64,000 bases of DNA from Alkalihalobacillus sp047302405 (GTDB lineage Bacteria > Bacillota > Bacilli > Bacillales > Bacillaceae_D): NCBI RefSeq assembly GCF_047302405.1, contig NZ_CP154853.1:2108001-2172000 (forward strand), written 5' to 3'. A model generated the notes under the pieces. It was not told the origin of the DNA, made no database searches, and was given only the letters and a program-made list of their open reading frames with translations. The translations under genes and the position numbers were made by a program. Positions 34,991-43,149 of the stretch are shown here, piece after piece; positions within the stretch are counted from its first letter, which is position 1, and each line of letters opens with the position of its first letter.

Positions 34991-35120
34991 CGCTTCGGCT
35001 GTCGCTACCAAAACCATACTCCGCGTCCTGCGGGAACCTTGCGAGCCTCCTCGGCAAGCCTTGCGGGGTCTCGCTCCACGGTTTATTCCCGCGGGAGTCT
35101 CCGTATGGTTTTGTTCGCTA
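34991..35120 (+). repeat. GC-rich hairpin repeat, left copy in element B
   Basis: It has the AACCATAC / GTATGGTT arm pair found in the right hairpin of element A, and the family core AGCCTCCTCGGC, GCGGGGTCTCGC, GGGAGTCTCCG. Confidence 0.75.
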
Positions 35121-35304
35121 AGTGTCGTGGAGAGGCTTGATGATATGGCTCTTTCCAAATTAGCTATTTTTAACGCAGAAGGACCTTCTTCTTCACTTTG
35201 TTGGTTATTGAAAGAGAAAAATCATTCTCAAGCTAATGTACTTTGAAGTCATGACTATTTTTTTATTCCATGAGAAAACCGAACCTAGATTCGATTCCAG
35301 TATC

Positions 35305-35439
35305 TAGCGGACAAACAGACACGGAGACTTCCGCAGGAATAAACCGTCCAATGAGACCCCGCAAGCGTGAACGCTGAGGAGGCTCATGAGGTTCTCGGCA
35401 AGCACGCGGAGTGTCTGTTTGGGAGCGACAGCCGAAGTG
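35305..35439 (-). repeat. GC-rich hairpin repeat, right copy in element B
   Basis: It has the CAGACAC / GTGTCTG arm pair found in the left hairpin of element A. Its outer arm GGGAGCGACAGCCGAAG is complementary to the outer arm of the left copy. Confidence 0.75.
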
Positions 35440-35732
35440 CATTGTACATTGTCTATTTTTTCTTGATGCACAGTTTATCCGTTTTGTGTGATAGTACGTT
35501 CTCGCTTTTCAAACGTGTCAAGGGCATTTGTTTAAGAGCTTCCCTTTCGCTCTGCCAACTCGTTGAACGGATTTTCTCGATACGAAAGTTGAGTAACTAA
35601 TGTACCTATATTTTAACGAATTGACCGTTTTCAATAGCCACACCTCAGAAATCCACTGGTGTTGACAGTTCAGTACCGGCCTGTGGGTGTGTGCTCAGGA
35701 GCGGTGTCTTACCTCTCACTTTATTATGTATT

Positions 35733-35788
35733 AAAAAAGGGACTGAACCCTCAAAGGTCATTTTCATGCCTTTGGGACAGCCCCCTTC
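35733..35788 (-). terminator. Terminator of the asd-dapG-dapA genes
   Basis: A long imperfect stem (AAGGGGGCTG...CCCAAAGG / CCTTTGAGGG...CAGTCCCTT) is followed by TTTTTT, 27 bp after the dapA stop. Confidence 0.85.
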
Positions 35789-35814
35789 CATATAACTCTA
35801 TCATGATAAATCTT

Positions 35815-36690
35815 TTAGAATTTTGCCTTGTTCATTAATTCATTTAATTGCGACTTTATTTCTGGTTCAATGTCGACCAATGGCAAGCGGACACTACCAA
35901 CATCTATCCCTTTTAAACTTAGTGCATATTTAACACATGTTGGACTTGGTGCTAAAAACATCGCTTTCATCATTGGCAATAGGTTCCTATGCATTGCTGC
36001 TGCCTCTACCACATTCCCATTAAAATAGGCATCAATCATTTTTTTCATCTCTAAGCCATAAACATGTGCCGCTACAGATACAACTCCATTAGCGCCAATC
36101 GCTAACGATGGTATGGTTAATGAATCATCCCCACTATAAACATAAAAACCATCAGGTGTGCCCTCTATAATCTCAGCTACTTGCTCCAAATCTCCACTTG
36201 CTTCTTTAACAGAGGTGATATTTCCGACTTTCGCTAATTCAATTACTGTTGCACTGGTCATATTGACAACGGTACGTGCAGGCACATTGTATAACATAAC
36301 AGGTAAATCTGTACTCGCCGCAATAGCTGAAAAATGCTCAATCAAACCTTTTTGTGAAGGTTTATTATAATAAGGGACCACAGCCATGATGCCATCAACC
36401 CCTAGAGTCGTCGCCCGTTTGGTCGCTTGAACAGACTCTTCTGTATTAAAACTACCGACACCAGCAATGACTGGAATTCTTTGATTAACATAATCCACAA
36501 CAAAACGAAATAAATCATCCTTTTCTTGCTTCGTTAAGGTAGGAGATTCACCCGTTGTACCACAAACAACGAGTGAATCAGTTCCATGTTGAATTAAATG
36601 ATCGATTAACCTCTTTAATGAGACATAATCTATTTGACCATTATCTTGAAAAGGAGTAACCATAGCTGTTAATAAACGTCCAAAATTCAT
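35815..36690 (-). CDS. dapA: 4-hydroxy-tetrahydrodipicolinate synthase
   Basis: DapA condenses pyruvate with aspartate semialdehyde, the first step specific to lysine, diaminopimelate and dipicolinate. The pyruvate-site GTTGES is at 44-49, Tyr134 lies in YNVPART, and the Schiff-base Lys162 in SVKEASGDL. The ATG at 36690 has AAGGAG 9 bases upstream and gives 291 residues, as in B. subtilis (290). A 12-codon upstream extension of the frame lacks support. It is the last gene of the spoVFA-spoVFB-asd-dapG-dapA run, which would supply DapA product directly to dipicolinate synthase during sporulation. Confidence 0.96.
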   Translation of the reverse strand: MNFGRLLTAMVTPFQDNGQIDYVSLKRLIDHLIQHGTDSLVVCGTTGESPTLTKQEKDDLFRFVVDYVNQRIPVIAGVGSFNTEESVQATKRATTLGVDGIMAVVPYYNKPSQKGLIEHFSAIAASTDLPVMLYNVPARTVVNMTSATVIELAKVGNITSVKEASGDLEQVAEIIEGTPDGFYVYSGDDSLTIPSLAIGANGVVSVAAHVYGLEMKKMIDAYFNGNVVEAAAMHRNLLPMMKAMFLAPSPTCVKYALSLKGIDVGSVRLPLVDIEPEIKSQLNELMNKAKF

Positions 36691-36741
36691 GATTCTCAGC
36701 TCCTTAACAATCGTCAAAACAAACAATATGAATCGGTGCTT

Positions 36742-37959
36742 TTATTCGTCTGATTCAATTAAATGAAACATATGATGAAGGGCATTAACCGCCTTGACTA
36801 AATCCTCACCTTTGACTAAAACCCAAATCGTCGTATGGGAGTCAGCCGATTGCAAAATTTGAATATTTTCTCTCGATAAAGCTCCGACAATTTTCGCTGT
36901 GACTCCAGGTACTCCTGTCATTCCAGCCCCAACTGCCGAGACTTTAGCACAATTGCTTTGCACTTCTGGCTCATACCCCATCGTTTGTAAAACGTCGATC
37001 GCTCGTTCAGCAACTTCATCTAAGACCGTATAAACAACACCGCGTGGATTGATGTTAATAAAGTCGACGCTGATTTTTTCATTCGCCATCGCTTTAAAAA
37101 CCTTTTCCTGCAAATCATATTGCCCATCTTGTGCAAATACTTTGATTTGCGTTACATTTGATAAATGGGCGATACCAGTGATGATTCGTTCTTTTACATC
37201 TTGAGTGGCATCTTCATTTAACGAAGAAGTAATTAAAGTGCCACGCTCTTCTGACAAGGTCGAACGAATACGAATCGGGATTTTCGCTTGCATCGCGATT
37301 TCCACCGCACGAGGGTGAATCACTTTCGCTCCTTGATAGGCCATATTACAAATTTCCGTATACGTCATAACATCTAACGCTCGAGCTTCTTTAACAATTC
37401 TCGGATCAGCGGTCATAACTCCTTCTACATCGGTAAAAATATCGACCCATTCCGCTTGAACGGCGGCACCAAGAGCCGTAGCCGATGTATCACTCCCGCC
37501 TCGACCTAATGTTGCTAGCTCACCATTTTTTGATTGCCCTTGGAAACCAGCCACAACGACAACATCAAAGTCGGCAAGGAGCGTCTTCAAATGCTCGGAT
37601 CTCATATCCGTAATTTTTGCTTGCGTAAAATCTTCGTTCGTTCTAAATCCAGCTTGAGCACCTGTTAATGCTCTTGCTTTTAGACCTTTTTTCAATAATA
37701 CTTCTGTAAAAACAACAGAGGAAATAACTTCACCACATGAGACAAGTAAATCTTGCTCACGCTTAGGCATAATCGTTCGATCCATTAACCCAAGCAGGGT
37801 GTCTGTTGCATAAGGCTGACCAGCTCTGCCCATCGCGGAAACAACCACAATTACTTTATAGCCATCCTCGCTTGCACGCATCACATGACCAGCGGCAAGT
37901 TCCCTTACTTCCTCGTCTTTAACTGATGTTCCACCAAACTTTTGAACAATGATTTTCAT
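36742..37959 (-). CDS. dapG: Aspartokinase I (diaminopimelate-sensitive type)
   Basis: Aspartokinase phosphorylates aspartate at the head of the pathway. KFGGTSV near the N-terminus, the GFQGQ...TLGRGGSDTSA segment, and DIFTDVEGVMTADPR mark the kinase domain. Two ACT domains (about 265-330 and 345-400) form the regulatory part. The length is 405, near the B. subtilis DapG (404). Position between asd and dapA identifies it as the DapG isozyme. The feedback ligand (meso-diaminopimelate) is inferred from that. Confidence 0.95.
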   Translation of the reverse strand: MKIIVQKFGGTSVKDEEVRELAAGHVMRASEDGYKVIVVVSAMGRAGQPYATDTLLGLMDRTIMPKREQDLLVSCGEVISSVVFTEVLLKKGLKARALTGAQAGFRTNEDFTQAKITDMRSEHLKTLLADFDVVVVAGFQGQSKNGELATLGRGGSDTSATALGAAVQAEWVDIFTDVEGVMTADPRIVKEARALDVMTYTEICNMAYQGAKVIHPRAVEIAMQAKIPIRIRSTLSEERGTLITSSLNEDATQDVKERIITGIAHLSNVTQIKVFAQDGQYDLQEKVFKAMANEKISVDFININPRGVVYTVLDEVAERAIDVLQTMGYEPEVQSNCAKVSAVGAGMTGVPGVTAKIVGALSRENIQILQSADSHTTIWVLVKGEDLVKAVNALHHMFHLIESDE

Positions 37960-37975
37960 AATACACCACTCTTAT

Positions 37976-39022
37976 TTATCCTAGTAAATTTAATTTAATT
38001 AAACTTTCAGCAATTTGAACTGAATTCCATGCAGCACCTTTTAGTAGATTATCTGAAACGATCCACATATGATATCCATTATCACGGTCTAAATCACGAC
38101 GAATTCTTCCGACAAACACATCGTTTTTGCCTACAGCAGTAGAGGCCATTGGGTAAATTTGATTGTCTGGATCATCTTGTAATGTAACACCCGGTGATGA
38201 GGCTAATAACTCCTTAATTTCTGAAACAGACGCTCCACCTTTATCTGTTTCAATATAAACAGACTCCGAATGCCCTGTTTCCACTGGTAAACGTACACAA
38301 GTAGCCGCGACTTCAAGTTCTGCCATATGCATAATCTTTTTCGTTTCGTTTATCATTTTCATTTCTTCAAATGTATAACCATTTTCTTGGAAAAGATCAA
38401 TTTGTGGAACGGCATTAAAGGCAATTTGATAGTGCTTTTTATCCCCACTACAAGGTAGGACTTCTGCCTTCACTTCTTCTCCATTTAAAATCGCTGCTGT
38501 TTGTTGTTTCATTTCTTCAATCGCTTCTAAACCAGCTCCAGATACGGCTTGGTACGTCGATACAACGACTTTTTTCAAACCATATTTTTCACGTAATGGT
38601 TCAAGAGCAACAACCATTTGAATCGTTGAGCAGTTTGGATTTGCAATGATGCCCTTATGTTCTTTTAAGTCCGCTTCATTTACTTCTGGTACGACTAACG
38701 GCACTTCTGGGTCCATACGATATGCACTCGTATTATCCACGACAATCGCTCCACGTTTCACTGCTTCTGGTGCTAGTTTTTTCGATACTGAACCACCTGC
38801 ACTAAATAAAGCGACTTGCACTCCTTCAAAAGAATCTGGTGTTGCTTCTTCAACTGTATACTCTTCACCTTTAAAAGTAATTTTTGTTCCAGCCGATCGC
38901 TTTGAAGAAAGTAATTTTAATTGACCAATTGGAAAATCTCTCTCTTCTAAAGTTTTTAAGATTTGTTGACCTACTGCTCCTGTTGCTCCTACTACGGCTA
39001 CGCTGTAACTTACATTTTGCAT
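37976..39022 (-). CDS. asd: Aspartate-semialdehyde dehydrogenase
   Basis: Asd reduces aspartyl phosphate to the semialdehyde used by DapA. The NADP motif GATGAVGQQ is at 12-20 and the active-site Cys131 is in ANPNCSTIQM. The catalytic His lies in the CVRLPVETGHSESV region. The length is 348, as in B. subtilis (346). It starts with an ATG preceded by AAGGGAG and ends 16 bp before dapG. Confidence 0.96.
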   Translation of the reverse strand: MQNVSYSVAVVGATGAVGQQILKTLEERDFPIGQLKLLSSKRSAGTKITFKGEEYTVEEATPDSFEGVQVALFSAGGSVSKKLAPEAVKRGAIVVDNTSAYRMDPEVPLVVPEVNEADLKEHKGIIANPNCSTIQMVVALEPLREKYGLKKVVVSTYQAVSGAGLEAIEEMKQQTAAILNGEEVKAEVLPCSGDKKHYQIAFNAVPQIDLFQENGYTFEEMKMINETKKIMHMAELEVAATCVRLPVETGHSESVYIETDKGGASVSEIKELLASSPGVTLQDDPDNQIYPMASTAVGKNDVFVGRIRRDLDRDNGYHMWIVSDNLLKGAAWNSVQIAESLIKLNLLG

Positions 39023-39167
39023 GAATACTGTCTCCCTTCAGTTTTCAAAAAAAATTAACAAATGGTCAGCCTATCCAATTACGATCTTTTTATTTTGGCT
39101 GTTTGATTACTCTATTAAACTTTAAGGGAAAACAAGCATTAATGCAACTGTTGCCAAAAAGAATCAA

Positions 39168-39761
39168 TTAATCTTTGTATTTTTCAATAAGCACTGGTTG
39201 ATATTGTTTTCCCTCAATCGCCGCTTCAACCGTCTCAACAAGTGAATCCATACGAGCGACAAGCGAATTCGGTTTAAGAACAGGATCATCTTGACCAAAT
39301 GGAATAAAGTAAATATTTTTCGTTGCCATCAATCTCATAATATTGATGCCATTTAAACCTAATGCATCATTTGTTGAGATTCCAAGTACGACAGGGTTTC
39401 CATTTCTTAAAGTTGCTTTAGCTCCCATTAAAACAGGAGAATCCGTTAAAGCATTCGCAAACTTGCTCGTCGAATTTCCAGTGATTGGAGCAATAATCAT
39501 ACAATCTAATGGGGTCTTAGGACCGAATGGCTCTGCCTTTACAATCGAATTGACAATCGGTTCATTCGTTATCTCTTTAATTTTCCTTAACCAATCTAAG
39601 CTATCTCCAAACTTCGTGTCCGTTGATTCAACAGTATAGGTAATAAATGGGGTAACTTTGGCCCCTAAGCTAACTAACTTTTCCATTTGTGGAAGAACGG
39701 CATCATACGTACAATGAGATCCCGTTAAACCAAATCCAATATGCTTCCCTTCCAACAACAT
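39168..39761 (-). CDS. spoVFB: Dipicolinate synthase subunit B
   Basis: SpoVFB (DpaB) is the flavoprotein-like subunit of the enzyme that makes dipicolinic acid for the spore core. The 197-residue sequence has HIGFGLTGSHCTYD near the start, the KAEPFGPK..LDCMIIAP.TGNS segment and GISTNDALGLNG. The ATG at 39761 is fixed by AAGGAGG 6 bases upstream. A 30-codon extension of the frame is not supported. In B. subtilis it directly follows spoVFA. Here about 400 bp of repeats separate the two. Confidence 0.95.
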   Translation of the reverse strand: MLLEGKHIGFGLTGSHCTYDAVLPQMEKLVSLGAKVTPFITYTVESTDTKFGDSLDWLRKIKEITNEPIVNSIVKAEPFGPKTPLDCMIIAPITGNSTSKFANALTDSPVLMGAKATLRNGNPVVLGISTNDALGLNGINIMRLMATKNIYFIPFGQDDPVLKPNSLVARMDSLVETVEAAIEGKQYQPVLIEKYKD

Positions 39762-39780
39762 AATAAACCTCCTTAAAATA

Positions 39781-39895
39781 TAAAGCGGAGTCCGTTTGGG
39801 CAGAAGTGAGAAAAAATAAGAACAGCTGATGAAGACGCTTTTTGTCTTCACTCAGATGGGCGATTTTTCTCGAACTTCTAACGGACACAGCTAGA
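39781..39895. repeat. Palindromic unit, first copy
   Basis: The unit starts TAAAGCGGAGTCCGTTTGGG and ends TCTAACGGACACAGCTAGA. Its ends are imperfect inverted repeats (GTCCGTT...AGAAGTGAGAA against the complement of TTCTCGAACTTCTAACGGAC). A second copy starts 5 bp downstream. No gene is seen in the whole 39762-40167 gap. Confidence 0.6.
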
Positions 39896-39899
39896 TTGA

Positions 39900-40154
39900 T
39901 AAAGCGGAGTCCCTTTGCTCAGAAGCGAGATGAGTGCAGTTGGTTTACTGCGCCAGCGGAATGCCCTACGCGTTCCGCGGGTGAGTCGAGAGCCTCCTCG
40001 TGTAACACTGCGGGGTCTCTCGTCCCTCACTAATCCCGCAGGAGTCTCCGGGCATTCCGCTGTCTTCGTTTTGGTTAACTAAAGGCCATTCGTTTCAACT
40101 TAAAAGTGAACATTTCCATTAATTTTTCTCGAGCTTCTAACGGACGCAGCTAGA
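39900..40154. repeat. Palindromic unit, second copy, containing a hairpin repeat
   Basis: The ends match the first copy (TAAAGCGGAGTCC at the left, TTCTAACGGACGCAGCTAGA at the right). The middle holds a full GC-rich hairpin repeat (39948-40074) with core AGCCTCCTC, GCGGGGTCTC, GGAGTCTCCG. The hairpin appears nested inside the palindromic unit. Confidence 0.6.
39948..40074 (+). repeat. GC-rich hairpin repeat between spoVFA and spoVFB
   Basis: It has CTGCGCCAGCGGAATGCCCT on the left arm and GGGCATTCCGCTG on the right arm, with the family core between. It interrupts what is a continuous spoVFA-spoVFB pair in B. subtilis. Confidence 0.75.
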
Positions 40155-40167
40155 ATAATAACCATAC

Positions 40168-41043
40168 CTACTGTTCCAACAATAATTCAGTTAGAACATT
40201 TGCCAATATTTTTCCGGCTGTTTTAGGAGCGACAATTCCCGGAAGTCCTGGGACTAATTGAGCTCTTATTCCTCTTTTTTCAGCATAATCAAAATCGGTT
40301 CCACCCGGTTTTGAAGCTAAATCAATAATCAAGGAATGAGTCGGTATTTTGGCGATTACTTTTTCTGTTAAGACGAGGGCTGGGATCGTATTAACAAAAA
40401 TATCAACATCAGAACATTGGTTTTCTAGTTCAGATAATGGAATTGGGGTTAAACCCATCTCTGTCACTCTCGCTAAAAGTTCATTTTCTCTAGCCGCTAC
40501 CTTTACCTTAGCTCCAATAGCTGAAAAAGTTCTAGCAATCGTCATCCCTGTTCGACCGAGTCCTAAAACGACTATATTTGCATTATGAAGGGTGATATCT
40601 GTATGCTGAATCGCAATCATCACCGCTCCTTCAGCTGTAGGAATCGAATTGTAAATCGCAACGTCATCTCGTTCCATCAGTTTAATTAATTTACGATTTG
40701 ATTTTTTGATCACATCATTTAAATAATCAGTGCTAATGCCACTATATACGACACAATGTTTAGGTGTTTGGTTTAAATGTTTGGCGCTAAGTATTACTTT
40801 TTCATTAGAAAAGATCGTTTCAACCGCTCCCTCATGATCAGTTCCACTAACAGGAAGAATAAGGGCATCTACTTTTTTCCAATCTAATTCATCCATAACT
40901 GCTTTGGAAGCACCGATAAAGCCATCATCTAGCTGTTCAAAACCGACTAATGAAATACGGGCATGAACTTGAGAAAGCTTTCTTATAATTTCAAGTTGCC
41001 GTGCATCGCCGCCAATGATGACAATATGTTTTCCTTCAAGCAT
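40168..41043 (-). CDS. spoVFA: Dipicolinate synthase subunit A
   Basis: SpoVFA (DpaA) is the NAD(P)-binding subunit of dipicolinate synthase. The N-terminus IVIIGGDARQLEIIRKL and the Rossmann segment VLGLGRTGMTIARTFSAIGAKV are typical, as is the C-terminal LVPGLPGIVAPKTAGKILANV. The ATG at 41043 has an AAAGGAG site 11 bases upstream and gives 291 residues, against 297 in B. subtilis. The frame stays open 44 codons further upstream, across the candidate sigma-K promoter, so the longer form is unlikely. It is the first gene of the sporulation-aspartate pathway run. Confidence 0.95.
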   Translation of the reverse strand: MLEGKHIVIIGGDARQLEIIRKLSQVHARISLVGFEQLDDGFIGASKAVMDELDWKKVDALILPVSGTDHEGAVETIFSNEKVILSAKHLNQTPKHCVVYSGISTDYLNDVIKKSNRKLIKLMERDDVAIYNSIPTAEGAVMIAIQHTDITLHNANIVVLGLGRTGMTIARTFSAIGAKVKVAARENELLARVTEMGLTPIPLSELENQCSDVDIFVNTIPALVLTEKVIAKIPTHSLIIDLASKPGGTDFDYAEKRGIRAQLVPGLPGIVAPKTAGKILANVLTELLLEQ

Positions 41044-41131
41044 CTTAAATCGGTCTCCTTTCCTATCAATTTCTAATCTCTTTTGTCTATAAATAATGAA
41101 GCGATTAGGGATGAACGAAAGTGCTTCAACA

Positions 41132-41159
41132 TAGCATATGTCTATAAATTCATGGTGGT
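41132..41159 (-). promoter_or_regulatory. Sigma-K-type promoter of spoVFA
   Basis: ACC, 16 bases, CATATGCTA on the minus strand matches the sigma-K pattern (AC-N16-CATAnnnTA) exactly at its defined bases. It lies about 90 bp before the spoVFA ATG. B. subtilis spoVF is transcribed by sigma-K in the mother cell. Confidence 0.6.
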
Positions 41160-41184
41160 GAATACAATAGCCCACTTCAAAAAA

Positions 41185-41231
41185 TTAGAAAAAAGCCTAT
41201 TCCTCCTTAAGTTAAAGAAGAATAGGCTTTT
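41185..41231 (-). terminator. Terminator of ymxH
   Basis: AAAAGCCTATTC and GAATAGGCTTTT form a 12-bp perfect stem with a T-rich end, about 40 bp after the ymxH stop. Confidence 0.88.
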
Positions 41232-41270
41232 ACAATTATTGAACATTTTTTATTAATATAGAGCTGGCAA

Positions 41271-41513
41271 TTACTCCATTCGTTCTAAATCAATAATAAT
41301 CATATCTTGACCGATTTTTTTTATTTGCTGCCAATAAACAGTCACTTCATGTTCCTTTTTCCCAAAACCAAACCATTTCATCGTCGGAATCATAAAAGCA
41401 TGGATGTCCCCCGTCTCTTCATCAATTAACAAATCCGTTTGACCTAAAATGCCTAATCGTTCACCACGCTGAAAGTCGATGATTTCTTTGTTGCTCATTT
41501 CACTTAGACGCAT
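41271..41513 (-). CDS. ymxH: YlmC/YmxH-family PRC-barrel protein
   Basis: The 80-residue protein has a PRC-barrel-like pattern with MRLSEMSNKEIIDF..GERLG at the start and YWQQIKKIGQDMIIID at the end. It matches B. subtilis YmxH (85 residues), a sporulation-associated protein of unknown role. The ATG has a GAGGTGAG site. It lies upstream of spoVFA, as in B. subtilis, with a strong terminator between. Confidence 0.9.
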   Translation of the reverse strand: MRLSEMSNKEIIDFQRGERLGILGQTDLLIDEETGDIHAFMIPTMKWFGFGKKEHEVTVYWQQIKKIGQDMIIIDLERME

Positions 41514-41570
41514 AAACTCACCTCGGTTGTCTAAATTAGTTGTCCTTAATTCAATTTATGAGAAAAAAAT

Positions 41571-41600
41571 TAAAAAAAGACCTCCCACATGAAGGAGGCC
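41571..41600 (-). terminator. Terminator at the edge of the repeat between mlpA and ymxH
   Basis: GGCCTCC and GGAGGTC form a 7-bp stem (one G-U pair) with an 8-base loop and TTTTTTT on the minus strand. It is also one arm of the inverted repeats bounding the element at 41580-41876. Confidence 0.7.
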
Positions 41601-41876
41601 ACTGAAAAATTAAAGTTAGTTTGGATGATTTGGATTACTCCGCCAGCTGCATACCCACAGCAATAGCGGGTGAACCGGGAGCCTCCTCGCGACTAATCGC
41701 TGCGGGGTCTCCCGTGTTTCACTTCTCCCGCAGGAGTCTCCGGGTATTACGCTGGCTCCGTTTTGGATCATGAAAAACAGCTTGAACCCATGAGCGATTA
41801 TCTACTTGGAAATCTAATTTCTAAGAAAAAGCTGATGTTGAAACTTTTTCAGTGGCCTCCACATCAAGTAGGAGGT
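41580..41876. repeat. Inverted-repeat-bounded unit containing a hairpin repeat
   Basis: The 297-bp unit between mlpA and ymxH is bounded by related inverted arms of about 31-34 bp: ACCTCCCACAT...GGAGGCCACTGAAAAA at 41580-41609 and TTTTTCAGTGGCCTCCACAT...GGAGGT at 41845-41876. The centre (41638-41766) is a full GC-rich hairpin repeat. Similar GCCACTGAAAA / TTTTTCAGTGGC words flank other hairpin copies at 34424 and 61569, which suggests the complete unit is larger than the hairpin. The gap 41514-41895 has no gene. Confidence 0.65.
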
Positions 41877-41895
41877 TCAACTAGTAAAAAAATCG

Positions 41896-43137
41896 TTATC
41901 CTTGCAAGGCTTCCGGCATCTCACCAGTTGCATTAATAAGAGAAATGGACGGATTACTCGTCAAAATTAATTTGGCAATCTTATTCACTTCATCTAACTG
42001 TACATCATTAATTTCTTGAATAATTTCATCTAAATTACGATGTTGTTTTAATAATAGTTCATTTTTCCCATTACGACTCATCCGACTATTTGTGCTTTCA
42101 AGACTTAACATTAAGTTTCCTTTTAATTGCTCTTTTCCATTTGCAAGTTCTTTTTCCGTCATCCCTTTTTCAGCAAGGTGAGCGGTTGTCATGTTAACAG
42201 CTTCAATTAATTCATCAAGCTGCTTATGAGCCGTTCCCGCATAAATCGTTAACATCCCACTATCTTGATACGAGGAATGGTAAGAGAAAACAGAATAACA
42301 TAATCCTCTTTGCTCACGGATTTCTTGGAAAAGGCGACTACTCATACTACCTCCAAGCAAATTGTTTAATAAGACAAGCCCGTAAACATCTTTATGCCCA
42401 ATTTCTAGTCCAGGATATCCTAAACATAAATGAGCTTGCTCGGTTTCTTTTTTCCGAATAATTTTTTCTGGAATAAAGACAGGGGCTTCACGCTTTAATT
42501 CATACGTTGTCGGTTTAACCGCTGAAAAAACCTCTTTAATTTGTTCAATAATTTCATCCGTAATGTTACCAGCGATCGATACAACGACATAATCACCTGT
42601 ATAAAAACGGTCCATATAATCACGAAGATGTTCTGCGGTAAACGTTTCAAGCGTCTCAACCGTTCCTAAAATCGGATAGCTTAAAGAATGTTTACCATAG
42701 CTCGCCTCACTTAATAAATCATGAACGATGTCATCCGGTGTATCATCGACCATTTTAATTTCTTCTAATACGACGTTTCTTTCTTTAGCAAGCTCCGTAT
42801 TTTCAAAAAGAGAATTAAAAAACATATCCGATAAAATATCAATCGCTATTTTTGTATGTTCATCTAATACTTTTGCGTAATAACAAGTATACTCTTTTGA
42901 AGTGAAGGCATTAACTTGACCTCCGATTCGATCAAATGTCTCGGCAATTTGGCCAGCTGTCCTTGTTTTAGTCCCTTTAAAAAACATGTGCTCTAAAAAA
43001 TGCGAAATTCCATTTTCCTGTTTCTGTTCATTTCTTGATCCAGTTCCAATCCAAACACCCATTGAAACCGAACGCACATGTGGAATTGATTCTGCTAATA
43101 TTCTGACCCCATTATCTAATTCTATCTTTTGGATCAC
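41896..43137 (-). CDS. mlpA: M16-family zinc peptidase MlpA (YmxG)
   Basis: MlpA is a mitochondrial-processing-peptidase-like zinc protease. The zinc motif HFLEH is at 46-50, and ERNVVLEEI downstream supplies the second Glu. The 413-residue length is typical (409 in B. subtilis). The start is a GTG with AGGGGG 8 bases upstream. In B. subtilis it has been linked to regulation of aprE, but its natural substrate is not established. It follows ylxY by 12 bp, so the two are probably co-transcribed. Confidence 0.93.
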   Translation of the reverse strand: MIQKIELDNGVRILAESIPHVRSVSMGVWIGTGSRNEQKQENGISHFLEHMFFKGTKTRTAGQIAETFDRIGGQVNAFTSKEYTCYYAKVLDEHTKIAIDILSDMFFNSLFENTELAKERNVVLEEIKMVDDTPDDIVHDLLSEASYGKHSLSYPILGTVETLETFTAEHLRDYMDRFYTGDYVVVSIAGNITDEIIEQIKEVFSAVKPTTYELKREAPVFIPEKIIRKKETEQAHLCLGYPGLEIGHKDVYGLVLLNNLLGGSMSSRLFQEIREQRGLCYSVFSYHSSYQDSGMLTIYAGTAHKQLDELIEAVNMTTAHLAEKGMTEKELANGKEQLKGNLMLSLESTNSRMSRNGKNELLLKQHRNLDEIIQEINDVQLDEVNKIAKLILTSNPSISLINATGEMPEALQG

Positions 43138-43149
43138 TCTATTACCCCC

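Larger units (their letters stand above)
34826..35600. mobile_element. MITE-like element B with terminal inverted repeats; inner segment inverted relative to element A
   Basis: The 775-bp element between dapA and rnjB shares its left end (CTCAACTTTCGCAGCGTAT and the next 150 bp) and its right end (about 140 bp ending CGAAAGTTGAGTAACTAA) with element A in the same orientation. The inner portion, including both hairpins (34991-35120 and 35305-35439) and the spacer, is in the opposite orientation. The spacer is about 100 bp shorter than in A. No credible gene is present. Confidence 0.7.

Noticed and set aside
35815..41043. Lysine riboswitch for the aspartate-pathway genes
   Set aside because: No long structured leader is present before asd, dapG or dapA; intergenic gaps are short apart from the repeats.
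41044..41175. Longer N-terminus of SpoVFA from an upstream in-frame start
   Set aside because: The extension crosses a sigma-K-type promoter, lacks a ribosome site and has no counterpart in the family. The same reasoning removed upstream extensions of YmdB, YmfC, YmfJ, SpoVFB, RpsO, DapA and Pnp.
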